NCBI RefSeq assembly: GCF_947179515.1
Contig: NC_067485.1
Span: forward strand, 11,102,096 to 11,166,095
Length of the DNA: 64,000 nucleotides
DNA from: Apodemus sylvaticus
Lineage: Eukaryota > Chordata > Mammalia > Rodentia > Muridae
Direction of reading: 5' to 3'
The translations under genes were made by a program, and so were the position numbers. The notes beneath the pieces were generated by a model. The model had not been told where the DNA came from. It did not search any database and saw nothing but the letters and a program-made list of their open reading frames with translations. Shown here in pieces: positions 43,569 to 55,544 of this stretch (its first letter is position 1; each line of letters opens with the position of its first letter).

Positions 43569-44179
43569 TTAGAAACCTATCACAAACCTATGGGCAGGAC
43601 AGGGCCTGGCAGAAACTCTACCTCTCTTTGCGAGGCAAGAATGTAAGATCCCTGGGGCCTGGCTCCTCTAATTTATGGGGCCTGTGATTTATAGGTTTGT
43701 GTCAGCCTGCACCAAACCTACCTTTCAAGGTGGGAATAGAGACAGGTCTAGCCTCCAGGCCATGAAGCATCTGCACAAACACAGACACTAGGTGCAGGTG
43801 TGTCCTCAGAACCTCAGAGAGGGGAGCTGGCACAGGGCCACATGCACTGGGCCTGAGGGGACCGTCACAACTCCCTCCCAGACTGTCTATGCAGCTACCT
43901 GCTTCCACAACCAGTGTGAAGGGTGGTAACTTGTGCCAGCAAAAAAAACATTTCCAACCTAGGACCACCCCCCACCCCCCATACAAGGTGGAGCCTTAGA
44001 GGGTCACACAAGAGAGCATTCCAGGCATGGGAGTGGTTGGTATAAGTATTGGCTAGCTGCTGAAGGGTGCTGTGGTCTGAGGTCCAGTCCCTAGCACAGT
44101 CCCTTGCAATGCTGAGGTTCATATTTTGGTCAACAGTATTGCCTCAGTGCCTGCAGGACAATTGGCAAACTGGAGAAGG

Positions 44180-44515
44180 CCCTAAGATCATAAATTGAGG
44201 GTCAAAGGCGCAAGTGTTGGAAAATATTCATGGTCCCGGGAGTACTCGTGGCTTTGCAGCTCCTTCAGAGACTCTAACTCCTCATGAGACAACATGAGGT
44301 CTCCATGGGTCCCCCATCAGTAGTGGTGAGGCATGTTGTGGAAACCACTGCTCATGAGGTTGGCCTCCATGATCACGCAGGTGGTCACCATTCTTGCACA
44401 CGAGGTTCCCAGAGTTAGTTACTGATACCATGTTTCTAAAGTTGTAGTTTGTGTAAAATACAAGCATAGATCTTAGGGTGTTGTTGAGAACTAACTCTGT
44501 GGTCTGCATACCCAT
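44180..44515 (-). pseudogene. possible decayed coding remnant
   Basis: Minus-strand frames read MGMQTTELVLNNTLRSML near 44515 and continue with varied composition to about 44282. After an apparent frame change, a second frame at about 44295-44180 reads DLMLSHEELESLKELQ and EYSRDHEYFPTL before a stop. The change of frame and amino-acid mix look like a processed pseudogene, but no parent protein was recognised and no poly(A) tail or duplications were seen. It may be chance. Confidence 0.22.
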
Positions 44516-44584
44516 CTCCAGAACCAGGCAGCAAGGTTAAATGTTCCCAGTAACCCTAGAAACCCCCTGGTGTCCTTTCCTGTC

Positions 44585-44940
44585 AAGCTCTGTGTCCTGG
44601 TTTGCTTCTCTGTGACTGTGACTTGCGGAGCAAGGGTGCATTCACCCTACAGGTCGCATTCTGTCATGGAGGAAAGTCAGGGCAGGAGCTCAGGCAGGAG
44701 CCTGGAGGCAGGAGCTCAGGCAGGAGCCTGGAGGCAGGAACTGAAGCAGAGACCATGGAGGAGGGTTGCTTATTGGCTCATACTCCATGGTTTGCTCAGC
44801 AGCCTTTCTTAAGCAACACACCTGCGTAGACATAGCACCTTTCATGTGGGCGTGGCTTTCCTTGCCAATTAGCAATAAAGAAAAGGCCCTCAGGCCAGAG
44901 GGATGGAGATAACCCCCTAACTGAGGCTCCCTCTTCCCAA
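44585..44940 (+). mobile_element. rodent interspersed repeat (unnamed)
   Basis: 'tctgtgactgtgacttgcgg', 'ggaaagtcagggcaggagct', 'gagaccatggaggagggttg', 'ccatggtttgctcagcagcc' and 'cctaactgaggctccctctt' follow a common mouse repeat that begins ttactttctattgctgtgat. The Repbase name is not recalled. Confidence 0.55.
44682..44733 (+). repeat. 26-bp tandem duplication
   Basis: Two perfect head-to-tail copies starting gcaggagctcaggcaggagc (44682-44707, 44708-44733), within the repeat above. Confidence 0.95.
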
Positions 44941-45388
44941 GTTGACGGCAAAGCTTAGTCCTCCCCCGCTCCCCTGTTCCCAGAGGCAGCGTCTGCGGAG
45001 TCCCAGCATCACAGATGCTGCATCTCCGAGGCCCCGTCCTCCCACCTGGAGTTTTGCTCAGCCTCCTGCTCACAGCGGTCACCCGTGCTGCTGCGGGCAT
45101 TTTCAGCTTGCTCCTTCTCCTCTGTGCATAGAGACTTACTAAACAGTCTGTATTCCGGTTGATAGCCATTTGCTTTATCTCTAGTTCAGGGTTAGTATAA
45201 ATAAGTTCACTATAAAAATCCCTGGAAATATTACAGGCACATGTTTTCATAACATTTTAGTAACAACAGTTAAGGTGGAATCGCTGAGCCATAATTTAGA
45301 CAGAATATATTTATGAAAAAAACCTATTTTCAAATAGACATTAAAGTAATAAAAAGTAAAATTATATATTAAACAAGGAATGCCTGCA

Positions 45389-45746
45389 TTAGTTACTTTT
45401 CTGTTGCTGTGATAAAATCCCAAGACAAAAGCAACTTATGGGAGAGTGTATTCGCGCTTGTGATTCCAGGGGAAAAGAGCCCATCATGGCGGGCAGGTGC
45501 AGCAGCTAGCAGCAGACGTGACAGCCAGAGTTGGAGGCTGAGAGCTCACATCCTCAACACAAGCATGAACCAGAGAGAACAAACCAGAAGTGGTGGGAGC
45601 CCTGAAGCTCTCTAAGCCCACCCCACGTGACACAGTTCCTCCAGTAAGGCCGTGCCTCCTAAAGCTCCCCACACAGTGTGGCCAACTGCCAAATGAGTGC
45701 TCCAGCGCCCGAGACTACGGAAGACACTCCCCTTTAGGCCACCACA
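45389..45746 (+). mobile_element. rodent interspersed repeat (unnamed)
   Basis: Starts ttagttacttttctgttgct then 'gataaaatcccaagacaaaag', 'gagcccatcatggcgggcag', 'gctgagagctcacatcctca', 'aggccgtgcctcctaaagct' and ends 'cctttaggccaccaca'. A very common mouse repeat type; the name is not recalled. The opening is related to that of the 44585 repeat. Confidence 0.65.
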
Positions 45747-46197
45747 TGGCCAAACTGCTTTCAAAAATAAGGTTACCATGGCACAGTCTCACTAGCAATG
45801 CACATGAGCTCTAGTCTTCGCACATCCCCAGCGCTGGGCATTACAGTCCTTGCTTCACTGTGGCACTGAACGCAGGCCACCACCCACTGAGGATGCAAAG
45901 CCTGTTTCCTGTGGTTGTGTCACTTACATACCTGCTTTTGTGAGACCGGGGCTTTCATTTGTAAACTTGGCTTATTTGCCTTTCAGTTTTAACCTATCAA
46001 TCAATAGAAGTATACAAATATTGTGTCTATGACTGAACCAGCCTGCCTCTTAACAGGAGAAACCACCTAAGCCATGCCCTTTCCAGGAGTTGGTGGAAAG
46101 AGACCCTAAGGAACAAGCCAGGCCTGGGGCTTGGGCTCACAGCGTGTGCACCTCAGAGATTTTTCTGTCTGTGTGCCTACCATGGCATTCACTTTCT

Positions 46198-46381
46198 TTT
46201 TTTAATATTTTATTTATTTTTTGTATATGAGTACACTGTAGCTATCTTTGACACATCAGAAAAGGGTATCAGATCACATTATAGATGGTTGTGAGCCACC
46301 ATGTAGTTACTGGGATTTGAACTCAGGACCTTTGGAAGGGCAAACAGTGCTCTTAACCGCTGAGCCACCTCTCCAGCCGAT
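46198..46381 (-). mobile_element. B2 SINE
   Basis: Antisense B2: T-rich tail at left, 'gtatatgagtacactgtagc', 'atggttgtgagccaccatgt', 'aactcaggacctttggaagg', and head 'gctgagccacctctccagcc'. Flanked by 13-bp duplications, gcattcactttct (46185-46197) and gtattcactttct (46382-46394). Confidence 0.95.
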
Positions 46382-46473
46382 GTATTCACTTTCTCCATGG
46401 AGTCTTGCAGTTGGCGTTTTTTGTTTCTTGCCCAAGAAAGCTTTGCTCACCCCAGGGCTGTGACTAGTGTAGG

Positions 46474-46517
46474 GTTTTTTGTTTTGTTTTGTTTTGTTTT
46501 TGTTTTGTTTTTTTTTT
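46474..46517 (+). repeat. (TTTTG)n and poly(T)
   Basis: Five or so GTTTT units merging into a T10 run. Confidence 0.9.
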
Positions 46518-46708
46518 CTTGCTTTCTGGAAGCTGTTTTGTTTCTAAGTTTTATATCATACCCGTGATGGGCTCACATTGCTTTGTTTTTAAGTTGTGGT
46601 GGTTGTCTAGCACCATAAACACTGAGGAAACACTCTGGTTCTTTGCAGGATTAGACCTGACTTGAGCCTCAGGCTAAAGACGTCATTTCAGTCCTAAGAA
46701 AGGCCTTT

Positions 46709-46752
46709 TGTTACTACTGTGGCTCTGACCTGTTACTACTGTGGCTCTGACC
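46709..46752 (+). repeat. 22-bp tandem duplication
   Basis: Two perfect copies beginning tgttactactgtggctctga, at 46709-46730 and 46731-46752. Confidence 0.95.
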
Positions 46753-47273
46753 CGTCCTGAGAGAGAACACCAACTGACCGCAGGTCGAGTGGATGTGGAT
46801 GGGCTGCACATCCACTTGTCAAACAACGGGCTTCCTCCCCTTCCCTGCATCCACCTGAGAGGCAACAAAGTTTCATTTTCAGTCCAACTTTGAGAGCACA
46901 GTGCCCATCAGTGGCCTAGGAAGCCACAGAATCGTAGTCCAGCCTTAGGATAGCCACCAGGAAGATTCTGGGAGCCCCGGTCCCCAATGTTGGTTGTGTC
47001 CCAGGGGCCTCTGATAGCTAGGAAGATAGTACGAACCATGCCACCAGACGGACAGCTCCAAAGACATCAAGGCCTGATGCTTTGGGCTCAGAACTCCCAC
47101 AACCATGATAGCAGATATAGGGACCCACTGGTGTGGACAGAGGCAATGTTAGGACATCGTAGGACATGTTAGGACAATGTAGGCTTCTCATGATCTCAGA
47201 AGGAAAAGCCTTGGGCAAAAATCTGGTCCTAGGGACAAATACTGTCAGCCCAGCCTGGTGGCTGTAGGCTTAG

Positions 47274-47806
47274 ATTTTTCAAAACCTGCTTAATAGGGGT
47301 TTTTTAAATCTTCAACCTCCCTTCTACCCCACCTACTAGAGATAGAAGAAAGAAAGATTAATAGGGCATGAGGACTGTGGAGCTGTTCTTCCGGGAAATT
47401 CCAATTTTCATTGTCAGGATATCAGCAGTCCAGTCCAGAATACCAAACACAAATCAGTAGCAGGGGCTCGACCCAGAAGAAACCACGAGGCTCCACCGAA
47501 TTGGCACCATCTCCAGAAGTGGCAAAAAGCAGCTGGAATACCGTAAGAAGTCCTTTGGTCTGTTTCTCTCTGGGAAGTCACAACGGGCAAACACCAGTGA
47601 AGACCAGCAAAGCATTGCAAGGCACAGCAATGAAAGAGTTCCCTCCCACTCTCTGGGGTTATGCTTATTTATACCCTTTCTAAGCATCATGAGTCCTCTC
47701 AAGCATCTGCTTGATGCCCTTCACAAGACAGCTTCCAGAAGAACATCACATGACACATCTGAGTCCCCAAAGAAACCAGAAATTCCCACTTCAGATGGCC
47801 CTCCGG
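47274..47806 (-). mobile_element. ERV LTR-like element, family X copy 3
   Basis: In reverse orientation it matches 19510-20212: 'aaccagaaattccc', 'acagcttccagaagaacatcac', 'accagcaaagcattgcaagg', 'ggaattcc'-type block and 'caaacacaaatcagtagcag'. A TATA element on the minus strand (gggtataaataagc, about 47667-47680) lies at the position of the TATA in copy 1, supporting minus-strand sense. Confidence 0.65.
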
Positions 47807-47974
47807 GCCCGGGGCTGATCCATATTGTTGGGGGGGGGTCTTGCCTGCACCTCAGTACCCTGAGAGCCCTGCAGGCTCTGTGGGCACATTGACATACCCC
47901 TGTCACCTACCCACACTGTAGGGACCAAACACTCGAACCCTGGCACTGCTACTTGGAACTCACAGATGAGCAGA

Positions 47975-48075
47975 GCTTGGGCCTTGCTCAGGTCCAACTC
48001 CTCATGAGAAAACAGTACCACAGCTAGTGAGCAGGGACCCAGAGAGCTGAGTGGGGAGTCTGACTCCAGAGGCAA
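47975..48075 (-). mobile_element. MIR-like fragment
   Basis: 'accacagctagtgagcaggg' and 'gtctgactccagaggc' resemble antisense MIR (cacacagctagtaagtggc ... gtctgactccagagcc). Confidence 0.4.
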
Positions 48076-48099
48076 GAGACATGCCAAGGCCACTGGTCC

Positions 48100-51045
48100 A
48101 GAGGGGCCGGCTACACCCTCAGTGTCCTGAACACAGGGCTCAGATGGAGTTCACCGGTGAAGATGGTGACCATTTTGCACTGAGCAGGAGAGCTAGCTGA
48201 GTCGAGCCAGGCCACATTGCTGAGGTGCAAGCCTTATGTCACCTCTTTCCTCAGAAAAGAAGTGTCACCTGAGGTGACCTGTGATATCCTGGGTTCATCT
48301 GTGACTTAAAGAGTTTTTGAAAGCCAAGTTTCTTCCCGAGGCTCTTTCAAGAGCGTCATCTGAGCATCGTTTATAACTCAAATAATTCTGGTGTCAATTG
48401 TGTGTCTTTAATGAGCCCAGAAATTTTCATAATTATCCTTTTTTTCCCAAAGACATAATTATAGGTTAGAGTACATGCTACAGACAAGACATTTAAATAG
48501 AGCTTTTTACACGCTTAGGAATTCTGCCTTTCCCTTCAAAAAAAAAAAAAAAAAACATTTTGAAGAGGGTTTCCAATTATCCTTCTCCTGCCTTTCTTCC
48601 TCTGAGTAAACACTGGGAGGTAAAATGATCATTGTCCTTAGGCAAAAAGTGTCCTATGTCTGGCTAGTGTACCCAGCCCAGAGTGTCTCCCCTGTGCCTC
48701 TACTGAGCACAGAGACTGGCAGGAGGTGGCAGGGGTCTCCTAGAGTACTGTCCTATGTGGAAAGCCCAGGTTAACCCCCAAGCAGTCTCAGTGTCTCTGA
48801 TGGAGAAAAGGGAATGAATGTATTAAGCTCTGATTGATGCTATGGTCAGAACCTGTACCCAGTGATAACCCAGGACCTCATTCTATGGCTTGAGTGTGAA
48901 CTGGCAGGTTGAAGAAGTGAGACAGGACAGAGAGACTGAAGACATGTGTCTGCCTGAGACAAGGCGTTGGGCTGTATAGGGGCACACGACCTGCTCTTAC
49001 AGATCCTGCTTCCCCAGCTCTTTCTTGTTGAGTGACTAAAGCGGCCACCCCAACCCCATTTCTAGGGCTGCTGGGCATGTGTTTACTTCTGAGCCCAATA
49101 ACCCCTGCTCTGGGGAGAAGATGGGGAAGGAGCAAAACCATGTGGCCAGCTTCAGAGGACAGGCTCCAGGACCTCTGTCCTCCAGCTGGGGTCCAAGAGG
49201 AAACACAGCTGCCTCCGGCACAGGAAGAAGGTGCCAGCACAGCTGCCCAAGGTGTGGGGCCAGCCAAAGAGAGGCCCTGTGGGTGGAGGGTGCCCACTCA
49301 TTCCAGCAGAGGCTCCGGAGAAAGGGCAAGGCAGTTCAGGCAAGAATCTGACAGTCCAGCTGCACACAGTCTGTGCCCATTACAGCCCAGCAGCCCGCAA
49401 AGCATGCTGGGAAATCTCAGGGAAAGAAGAGGATCCTCTGGCTCTGGTGTTCTACCAGAGAACTTTTCACAATAGCATGCTGATTGACAACACATTTTTT
49501 TGTTGGCTTAAAGCCTTATCCTTGTGTAGATCTCCTGTTCTTGGGAGAGAGGGAGTCTGACCACTAGCAAAGATAATATATTGGACAATTTCAGATAAGT
49601 AGGAGAGAGAGTGATTCTCAGGGGAAAGGCTTCTGTGTGGAGGGACTTTTGAGCTGACCCACCCACGACATCAGCATCTCCCCCACAAGACCCTAAGGTA
49701 GAGGGACGAGCTGGTTCAGCCACCCACGGCTGGAGCAAAGCAGGGCTCTGCAGAGCAAGAAGATGCCAACCCTGATGTTAGAAGTGGAAGCTGGCATGTC
49801 TGCGGCAGTCAGCTCACAGCCTCAGAGTCCGTCCTGTGAGAACTTGGAATTTCAGAGTGAGGGCCCAGGAAAGGCCTGGCGAGCTCAGTTCTGAATCATT
49901 CTGTTATCGGAGCAAAGACCCAGCCCAGCAAGGGTCATGGAGGGACTCCTCGTCCTAACACTGTTCATAACAGCCATTTTTTATCTCTAACCACAGAGCC
50001 AGTGTCCTAGCAGGCGGGTCTTATCCTCACAGAAGATAAAGGCCACTCAGATAGTTTCTGTCTCTGCAGCCTCCCCGCCCTGCCTGTGTGGGTGGACACA
50101 TCTGTGTACGCAGCACTTCAATAAAAAGCCTTCACACGGCACACTGGGCCGCCCAGGAGACACGGCACGTTTCATCCAACTGCCAAGAATCATCTTTAAA
50201 GTCTCCCCTGCCTTGTTGAGGGGCCAGCCACTTGCTCCTGCCCACTGTTATGGCTGTCTCGCTTCCTGAGACGCACTGTCCGGGAACAGACAACCCTTGG
50301 CAAGCTGCAAAGGTGGGCTGGTGGCCTGAGGTTCACCAGCTCTGCTTTCCAAACAGCCTTTCAAGTGACTCTCCTTAACCCTTCCACGAGGAAGTGTCTT
50401 TTCCATCAGGACAAAGGGACCAAGAGGCTTTGGGAAGCTAGGGAGGCCATCATTCCACAAGCCCTTCCCTCCCCCTCCCATGAGGGGCAGGGAGAGCAGA
50501 GGCCGCTTCAGGCTGTGCTGGGCAGCTCTTTCTTCCTTTGCTCTCAGGGTGACAACTGCTTGGCTTCAGGATCCAGACCTTTGCTTGAAAGCAGCTACTG
50601 TGAAACAGTGCTTATGGATCTTTAGATGATGTCTGGGAGCAAAGGTGAGAGGATGATTGATTGGTGATGTCTGACTCGAAACAACATAGGCCTTAGAGGC
50701 ACGCTGCCACTTTAGCCAAGGCTGGTAAGTTTGGGGACATGAGGAAGAGACCGTTCTCTTGTCTATAAGTGGGGCCCTTAGAGGCACCTGGGAGCCACCA
50801 GCTAAGCACTGTCTCTCTGAGTTATTGCTCCTCAGTACTGGGCCCACAGGGAAGATGAACTGCCTCGCTCATCTCAGGCCTAACCCCTTCATTTGATGCA
50901 AATTCCCATGTTCATGGCAACCAAAACAGGTTTCAAACCCACAATCCTCTGGGGCAGTTCTCCACAGTAAATGAAACAGGGTTAGATCCCTGATAATAAA
51001 CCAAGGTAAGTGGTAAGTATTTTAATTAAATATAAAGTTTAAAAT
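48100..51045. other. single-copy stretch, no gene recognised
   Basis: About 2.9 kb without a recognised repeat body apart from an A19 run at about 48538-48556. A good acceptor (tttcttcctttgctctcag, about 50547) and an AAG|GTAAGTG donor (about 51004) on the plus strand are 457 bp apart, but the segment has stops in all frames that were followed. Long frames around 48880-49500 on both strands have no known domain. Confidence 0.35.
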
Positions 51046-51048
51046 CTT

Positions 51049-51049
<1 letters not shown>

Positions 51050-51134
<85 letters not shown>

Positions 51135-51175
51135 GAAAGAAAGAAAGAGAAAGAAAGAAAGAAAAAGAAAGAAAG
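51050..51175. repeat. (GAAA)n microsatellite
   Basis: About 30 AAAG units, perfect for the first ~80 bp and interrupted near the right end. Confidence 0.95.
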
Positions 51176-51263
51176 TCTTCAAGTCATTAACGGTCCCCTC
51201 AAAAATCAAACGAGGAAAAAGCATGCCGATTTACTTTTGAAATTCAAGATGAGTTAGTTTGGG

Positions 51264-51361
51264 AGTTTTGTTTTGAGACAGGGTCTTGCTCTGTAGCCTA
51301 GGCTAGCCTTGAACTTGTGACACCGCAGGGCTGGGGTTACAGGTGGGAGCACCTCCCTGGC
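51264..51361 (-). mobile_element. B1 SINE, internally deleted
   Basis: Antisense B1: 'ttttgagacagggtcttgct', 'ctgtagcctaggctagcctt', 'gaacttgtgacaccgc', 'ggggttacaggtgggagcac'. The duplicated middle region is missing, giving about 98 bp. Confidence 0.85.
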
Positions 51362-51369
51362 ATTATTTG

Positions 51370-51990
51370 AGGCACGCCATCATTTAACTTTACCTGGACT
51401 GTATGTCCACTTTAGAGGAGGCCAGAGGACCAGGAATTTGAAGCCATCTTGGCTGTGAAGTTGTTGAGGTGAGGGTAGCCTGGGCTGCAGGAGAACCTGT
51501 CTCCAGAAGGACAGTTTAAAGGCATTTGGAAAGCTCTTACTCTGGGGGCCTTATGTTCTAGTGCAAGCCTCCACACTCAGGGCTTCAGTTGCAGCAAGAC
51601 AGAGCAAATCCGGCTGACAGGAAAACAAATATGCATCTCTTTGTTGACTGGCAGGCCTAATCGGCAGCCTCGTGCTAGTTGATTGCAAGATTATCAGCAA
51701 AGACAGTGGATATTTGCATAGCATGTAAATGTGGAGGGTGATTCTGCCCTGAAACATTTTCCAGAGATTCAGACCAGGAAGAGGGGCTGAGAGAACCCTG
51801 AGCAGGCACAGCTGGGCTTCCTGTCTGCCCAGACCTTGCCCTATGACTTCTATGCTTCTGAATAAGCAGTAACCCTTTGGAAAGGCAAAGTGGGGAGGAA
51901 TTCTGGAACACTAAAAAGCAGTCCATCAATAGCCCATCTGAATTATTTTTACCTATTTTTCTACTAGGACGATACAGGCTTTGTAAATCT
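51370..51990. other. single-copy stretch, no gene recognised
   Basis: Nothing recognised. Confidence 0.35.
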
Positions 51991-52004
51991 GTTCATAGAA
52001 AACT

Positions 52005-52137
52005 AAGCCAGGCATAGAAAACTAAGCCAAACTAACTCATAATCCCAGGACTCAAGAAGCTGAGGCCGGATGCTCTGGGTTTAAAGCTGGGAGAGAAGCC
52101 TGGACTATGTGAGTTTCAGGTCAGCCTAGACTCTAAA
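52005..52137 (+). mobile_element. degraded B1-like SINE
   Basis: 'aagccaggcatag', 'cataatcccaggactcaaga', 'agctgaggccggatg' and 'tttcaggtcagcctagactc' keep the B1 order. A 19-bp period duplication (catagaaaactaagcca at 51994 and 52013) overlaps its start. Confidence 0.6.
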
Positions 52138-52221
52138 AGAAAGAAGGAAAGAAGGGAGAGAGGGAGGGAGGGAAAGAGGCATAGAGAAAAGGAAGGAGGG
52201 AGGAAGGGAAGGAGGGAGAGG
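52138..52221. repeat. GA/GGGA purine-rich tail
   Basis: AAGAAAGAAGG and GGGAGGGAGG units directly after the B1-like element. Confidence 0.85.
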
Positions 52222-52837
52222 TTGGTGGCTTATAAACCCATTCTTATCAGTCCATCTCAGGGTCCATGACATAGGGCCTCCTTGCTGGCTGCACTGCTCC
52301 ATGCTGGCTGCACTGAGATGGATCCATTGCCATTTAAAGAGCTATCCTGAGCTATCATCTACATTTTCCCCAAAGGCTTCTTAGTTTGAGCTGCTGTTGG
52401 GAGGCCCTGTACGAGGACTTATGGCCCTTCTAGGCTGCTTCAGGATAGAAGGGAAGCAAGCAAAGGCTCGTCAGTGCTCCAGCTGCCTTGCCTGTGTCCT
52501 CGTCCTAGGCTTAGGGTACACTCCCCCCCCCCACTGCATCCCAGCCATGTCTAACCTCCAGGGGTGTGAGTCTGGAGCCACCCACTGCTCAGCTGTGAGC
52601 ATGATCTGAAGCCAACACTCAGTTCCCTCAGCATTCGGCAAAGTTGTTGGTCAGAAAATATTCCCATAAAAAGATAAAGGCCTCACAGAACAGGGTTGCC
52701 TAACTTACACTCCTTGCAACTCCCTTTTCCCCAAGAAAATCTTAGGATGCCCTAGTTATGTAGGTACACAAAGTTATCATGAAAACAAAAACACTTGCTG
52801 GTAGTAAATCACAAAGAAAAACTTAAACAATGGCTTA

Positions 52838-52945
52838 ATATATATAAATGTGTGTGTTTATATTTATTTATATATATTTATATATTATATATAGGACAAG
52901 TGGCAAGATTATATGTATGTATATATATTTACATATTGAGATAGA
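52838..52945. repeat. AT-rich (TATA)n patch
   Basis: TATATATAA, TTTATATTTAT and TATGTATG runs; no coding frame. Confidence 0.85.
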
Positions 52946-53682
52946 TGTGCTTCTCCCATTAAGGAATTGAATCGTGCCAAATATTTAATATTGCTGGAGA
53001 AAGAATTTTTACATCTCTGAATTAGTCAAAATATTCATTTTATAATCATCAATGCCAAGAATGTGCCTTCACATAAATAACCTACAAAATGACAGATGTA
53101 TATGAGGATGACTTCAGGATTTTTCAGAAATTCCATCCTAATCCTAAAGCCAATTTTTGTATAATCTTTTTTAATGAAACTCAAGTCGGAAACTCAAACA
53201 GCAACTTTTAAATTGTAAGATCCTAACAACACAAACCAAAGACTGACTCACCTAAGAGGTAGATTGCTGTGGTCCTCTGCAGTGTGAGGTCGGCCCACAC
53301 AGTGTGGAGCAGGAAGCACCAAGCCCCTCTCTCTGGCAGTCAGAATGTGACAAGTTGTCTATATTGCTGAACCAAGAATTAGATAAGGGGTGGTCTCAAG
53401 CCCCAAATTATTCATTAAATAAGACTTTGTGTCCTAAACCAATAAAATCAAGAATTTGGGGTAAGTCCTGCCTTATGGGAGGAGAGATCAGGAATGTCTC
53501 ATGATATGGGACACATCACACATCGATGGTAATAAAAAACATTCTGAGCAGCTCAGAGAAATGCAAAAATTCTTTGTCTTTTAAAGTCACCGTCTAATGT
53601 CAAATCAGCAAGCCAGCCATTTTTTATTTTCTCCATGCTTCTGGCTTTTCTGTAGAATAATATATTTAAAATGCTTCACACT
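52946..53682. other. AT-rich single-copy stretch, no gene recognised
   Basis: Nothing recognised. Confidence 0.35.
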
Positions 53683-53818
53683 GGGCTTGGCGATGCACAC
53701 CTTTAATCTCAGCTCTCTGGGGCAGAGGCAGGCAGATCTCTGTGAGTTGGAGGCCAGCCTGATCTAACAGAGAGAGTTCCAGGCCAGCCATGGCTAGATA
53801 GTGAGACCCTGTGTCAAA
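53683..53818 (+). mobile_element. B1 SINE (older copy)
   Basis: 'gggcttggcgatgcacacct', 'ttaatctcagctctctgggg', 'gaggcaggcagatctctgtg', 'ggaggccagcctgatctaac', 'gaccctgtgtcaaaaa'. Confidence 0.9.
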
Positions 53819-53830
53819 AACCTCAACCTG

Positions 53831-54008
53831 AGCCGGGTGGTGGTGGCACACGCCTGTAATCCCAGCACTCTGGGAGGCAGAGGCAGGCGGATTGGAGGCC
53901 AGCCTGGTCTACAGAGTGAGTTACAGGACAGCCAGGGCTATACAGAGAAACCCTGTCTCGAAAAAGACAAATCCAAAAAACAAAAAACAAACAAACAAAA
54001 AAAAAAAC
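53831..54008 (+). mobile_element. B1 SINE (younger copy)
   Basis: 'agccgggtggtggtggcaca', 'cgcctgtaatcccagcactc', 'aggccagcctggtctacaga', 'agaaaccctgtctcg' and an A-rich tail. Duplications cctcaacctg at 53821-53830 and 54009-54018 show it landed in the tail of the older B1. Confidence 0.95.
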
Positions 54009-54018
54009 CCTCAACCTG

Positions 54019-54448
54019 CATCCCCAGCCCCACCCCCACTCCCATGATTCATTTTTTATTTGTTATCTACTTGTTTCCTATACTTACATGCTGAGGAATG
54101 AAAATAGGAAAACACTGTCTTTCTTTTCCTACAACTAACTTTATAAAAAACCTGGATGTATATTAAAACATCCTCAGTTCATAACACATAATAGCACTGT
54201 CCCTATTTCAGCCAGCGTCTCCTGGCTGGTATGGCGTGCCAGCATGCGCAGAGTGAGGCTATGGAGAAGCTGCCTGATGCAGGCAGGGTAGGTGAGCTGA
54301 CAGGAACAGATAGCACACACTGTGCATCCGGGGGCTGACTTGCTGTGTGTTTAAAACCTTTTGCTCCGGTCCATTCCCTGCCCAGACCCACACTCAATTA
54401 TATGACCCCATAGGAGGTTGTGCCTCACAGCATAAGAAGCTGGAAGTT
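54019..54448. other. single-copy stretch, no gene recognised
   Basis: Nothing recognised. Confidence 0.35.
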
Positions 54449-54619
54449 GGGGCTGGAGAGATGGTCAGCGGTTAAGAGCACTGACTGATCTTGCAGAGGT
54501 CCTGAGTTCAATTCCCAGCAACCACATAGTGCACATAGTGGCTCTGCAATGGGATCTGATGCCCTTTTCTGGTGTGTCTGAAGAGAGCAACAGTATACTC
54601 ACATAAAATAAATAATCTA
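54449..54619 (+). mobile_element. B2 SINE
   Basis: ggggctggagagatggtcag head through 'caattcccagcaaccacata', 'gggatctgatgcccttttct' and 'gtctgaagagagcaacagta', ending 'ataaaataaat'. A small duplication (catagtgcacatagtgg) interrupts 'catggtggctc'. Confidence 0.95.
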
Positions 54620-54620
54620 G

Positions 54621-54750
54621 AAGAGGGAGGAGGAGGAGGAGGAGGAGGAGGAGGAGGAGGAGGAGGAGGAGAGAAGGAGGAGGAGGAGGAGAGAAGGAGG
54701 AGGAGGAGGAGAAGGAGGAGAAGGAGGAGGAGAGAAGGAGGAAGAGGAGC
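54621..54750. repeat. (GGA)n microsatellite
   Basis: About 40 GGA/GAA triplets following the B2 tail. Confidence 0.95.
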
Positions 54751-54754
54751 AGCA

Positions 54755-55540
54755 GCTAGAAGAGTTAGGTCAGCCTGTCTCTCTTGGCTTGCCTGAAATT
54801 TTCTATAATAGAAATCTCACACCTTAGGATACTCTCCAGGCCTTGGAAAATCAAGACAGCTGTCAAGCCTATGTCTAAACATAGGAGGCAGAGACACAGA
54901 ACCCTACACACAGTGTGGCATCTCTCAGGATGGAACTGGAACTCAACAAGTCTCCCTAACCCATCTGCCCCTGCAGAAGCCCAAACCTAGGGTTGGGCGC
55001 CATGCAAGACTCTCAGGCAAGCAACCCTGGCGGAATCCAGCCCTGGGCGAGAAGCCCTCTGTCTTACACTCCTAGGTAGAGCCTTGGCCTCTGAGCAGCG
55101 GGGATATCTGAGAGTAAAATTTATGAGCCCTGTTTCCACTGGATTCGGCCTTTTAACCCCAGGAGCGCTTAATTGCCTTTCCCAGCCTCCCTTTAATAAC
55201 TAGCTCTGCTCTTGGCCGATTTTGGCTGAATTGAGAAACGTTGACTGTGTGACTGGAAACGGAAAGCTCATTACTTGATACTTGATACAGTCTGTGCCAA
55301 ATCCTTCACTCATTCGGTTCATTGGTGCGGTATCTTTCCCCACAGAAATCCACGTCACAGCAAAAGCTGCCACTGGGAGCGTCTGGGAGCCCATATTTTG
55401 ATAAGAATGCCAGCCCCCAACTCTTGAGCGTGAGTCATACAATGACTTGTAATTCTTAGCCCCTTACAGAGGATTCCAGCCTCTCTTTGGGGGCTCCCAG
55501 CCCCAGCCCCTCCTTCTAAAGCAAGCACACAGAGTAAGGT
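54755..55540. other. single-copy stretch, no gene recognised
   Basis: Nothing recognised. Confidence 0.35.
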
Positions 55541-55544
55541 GTAG

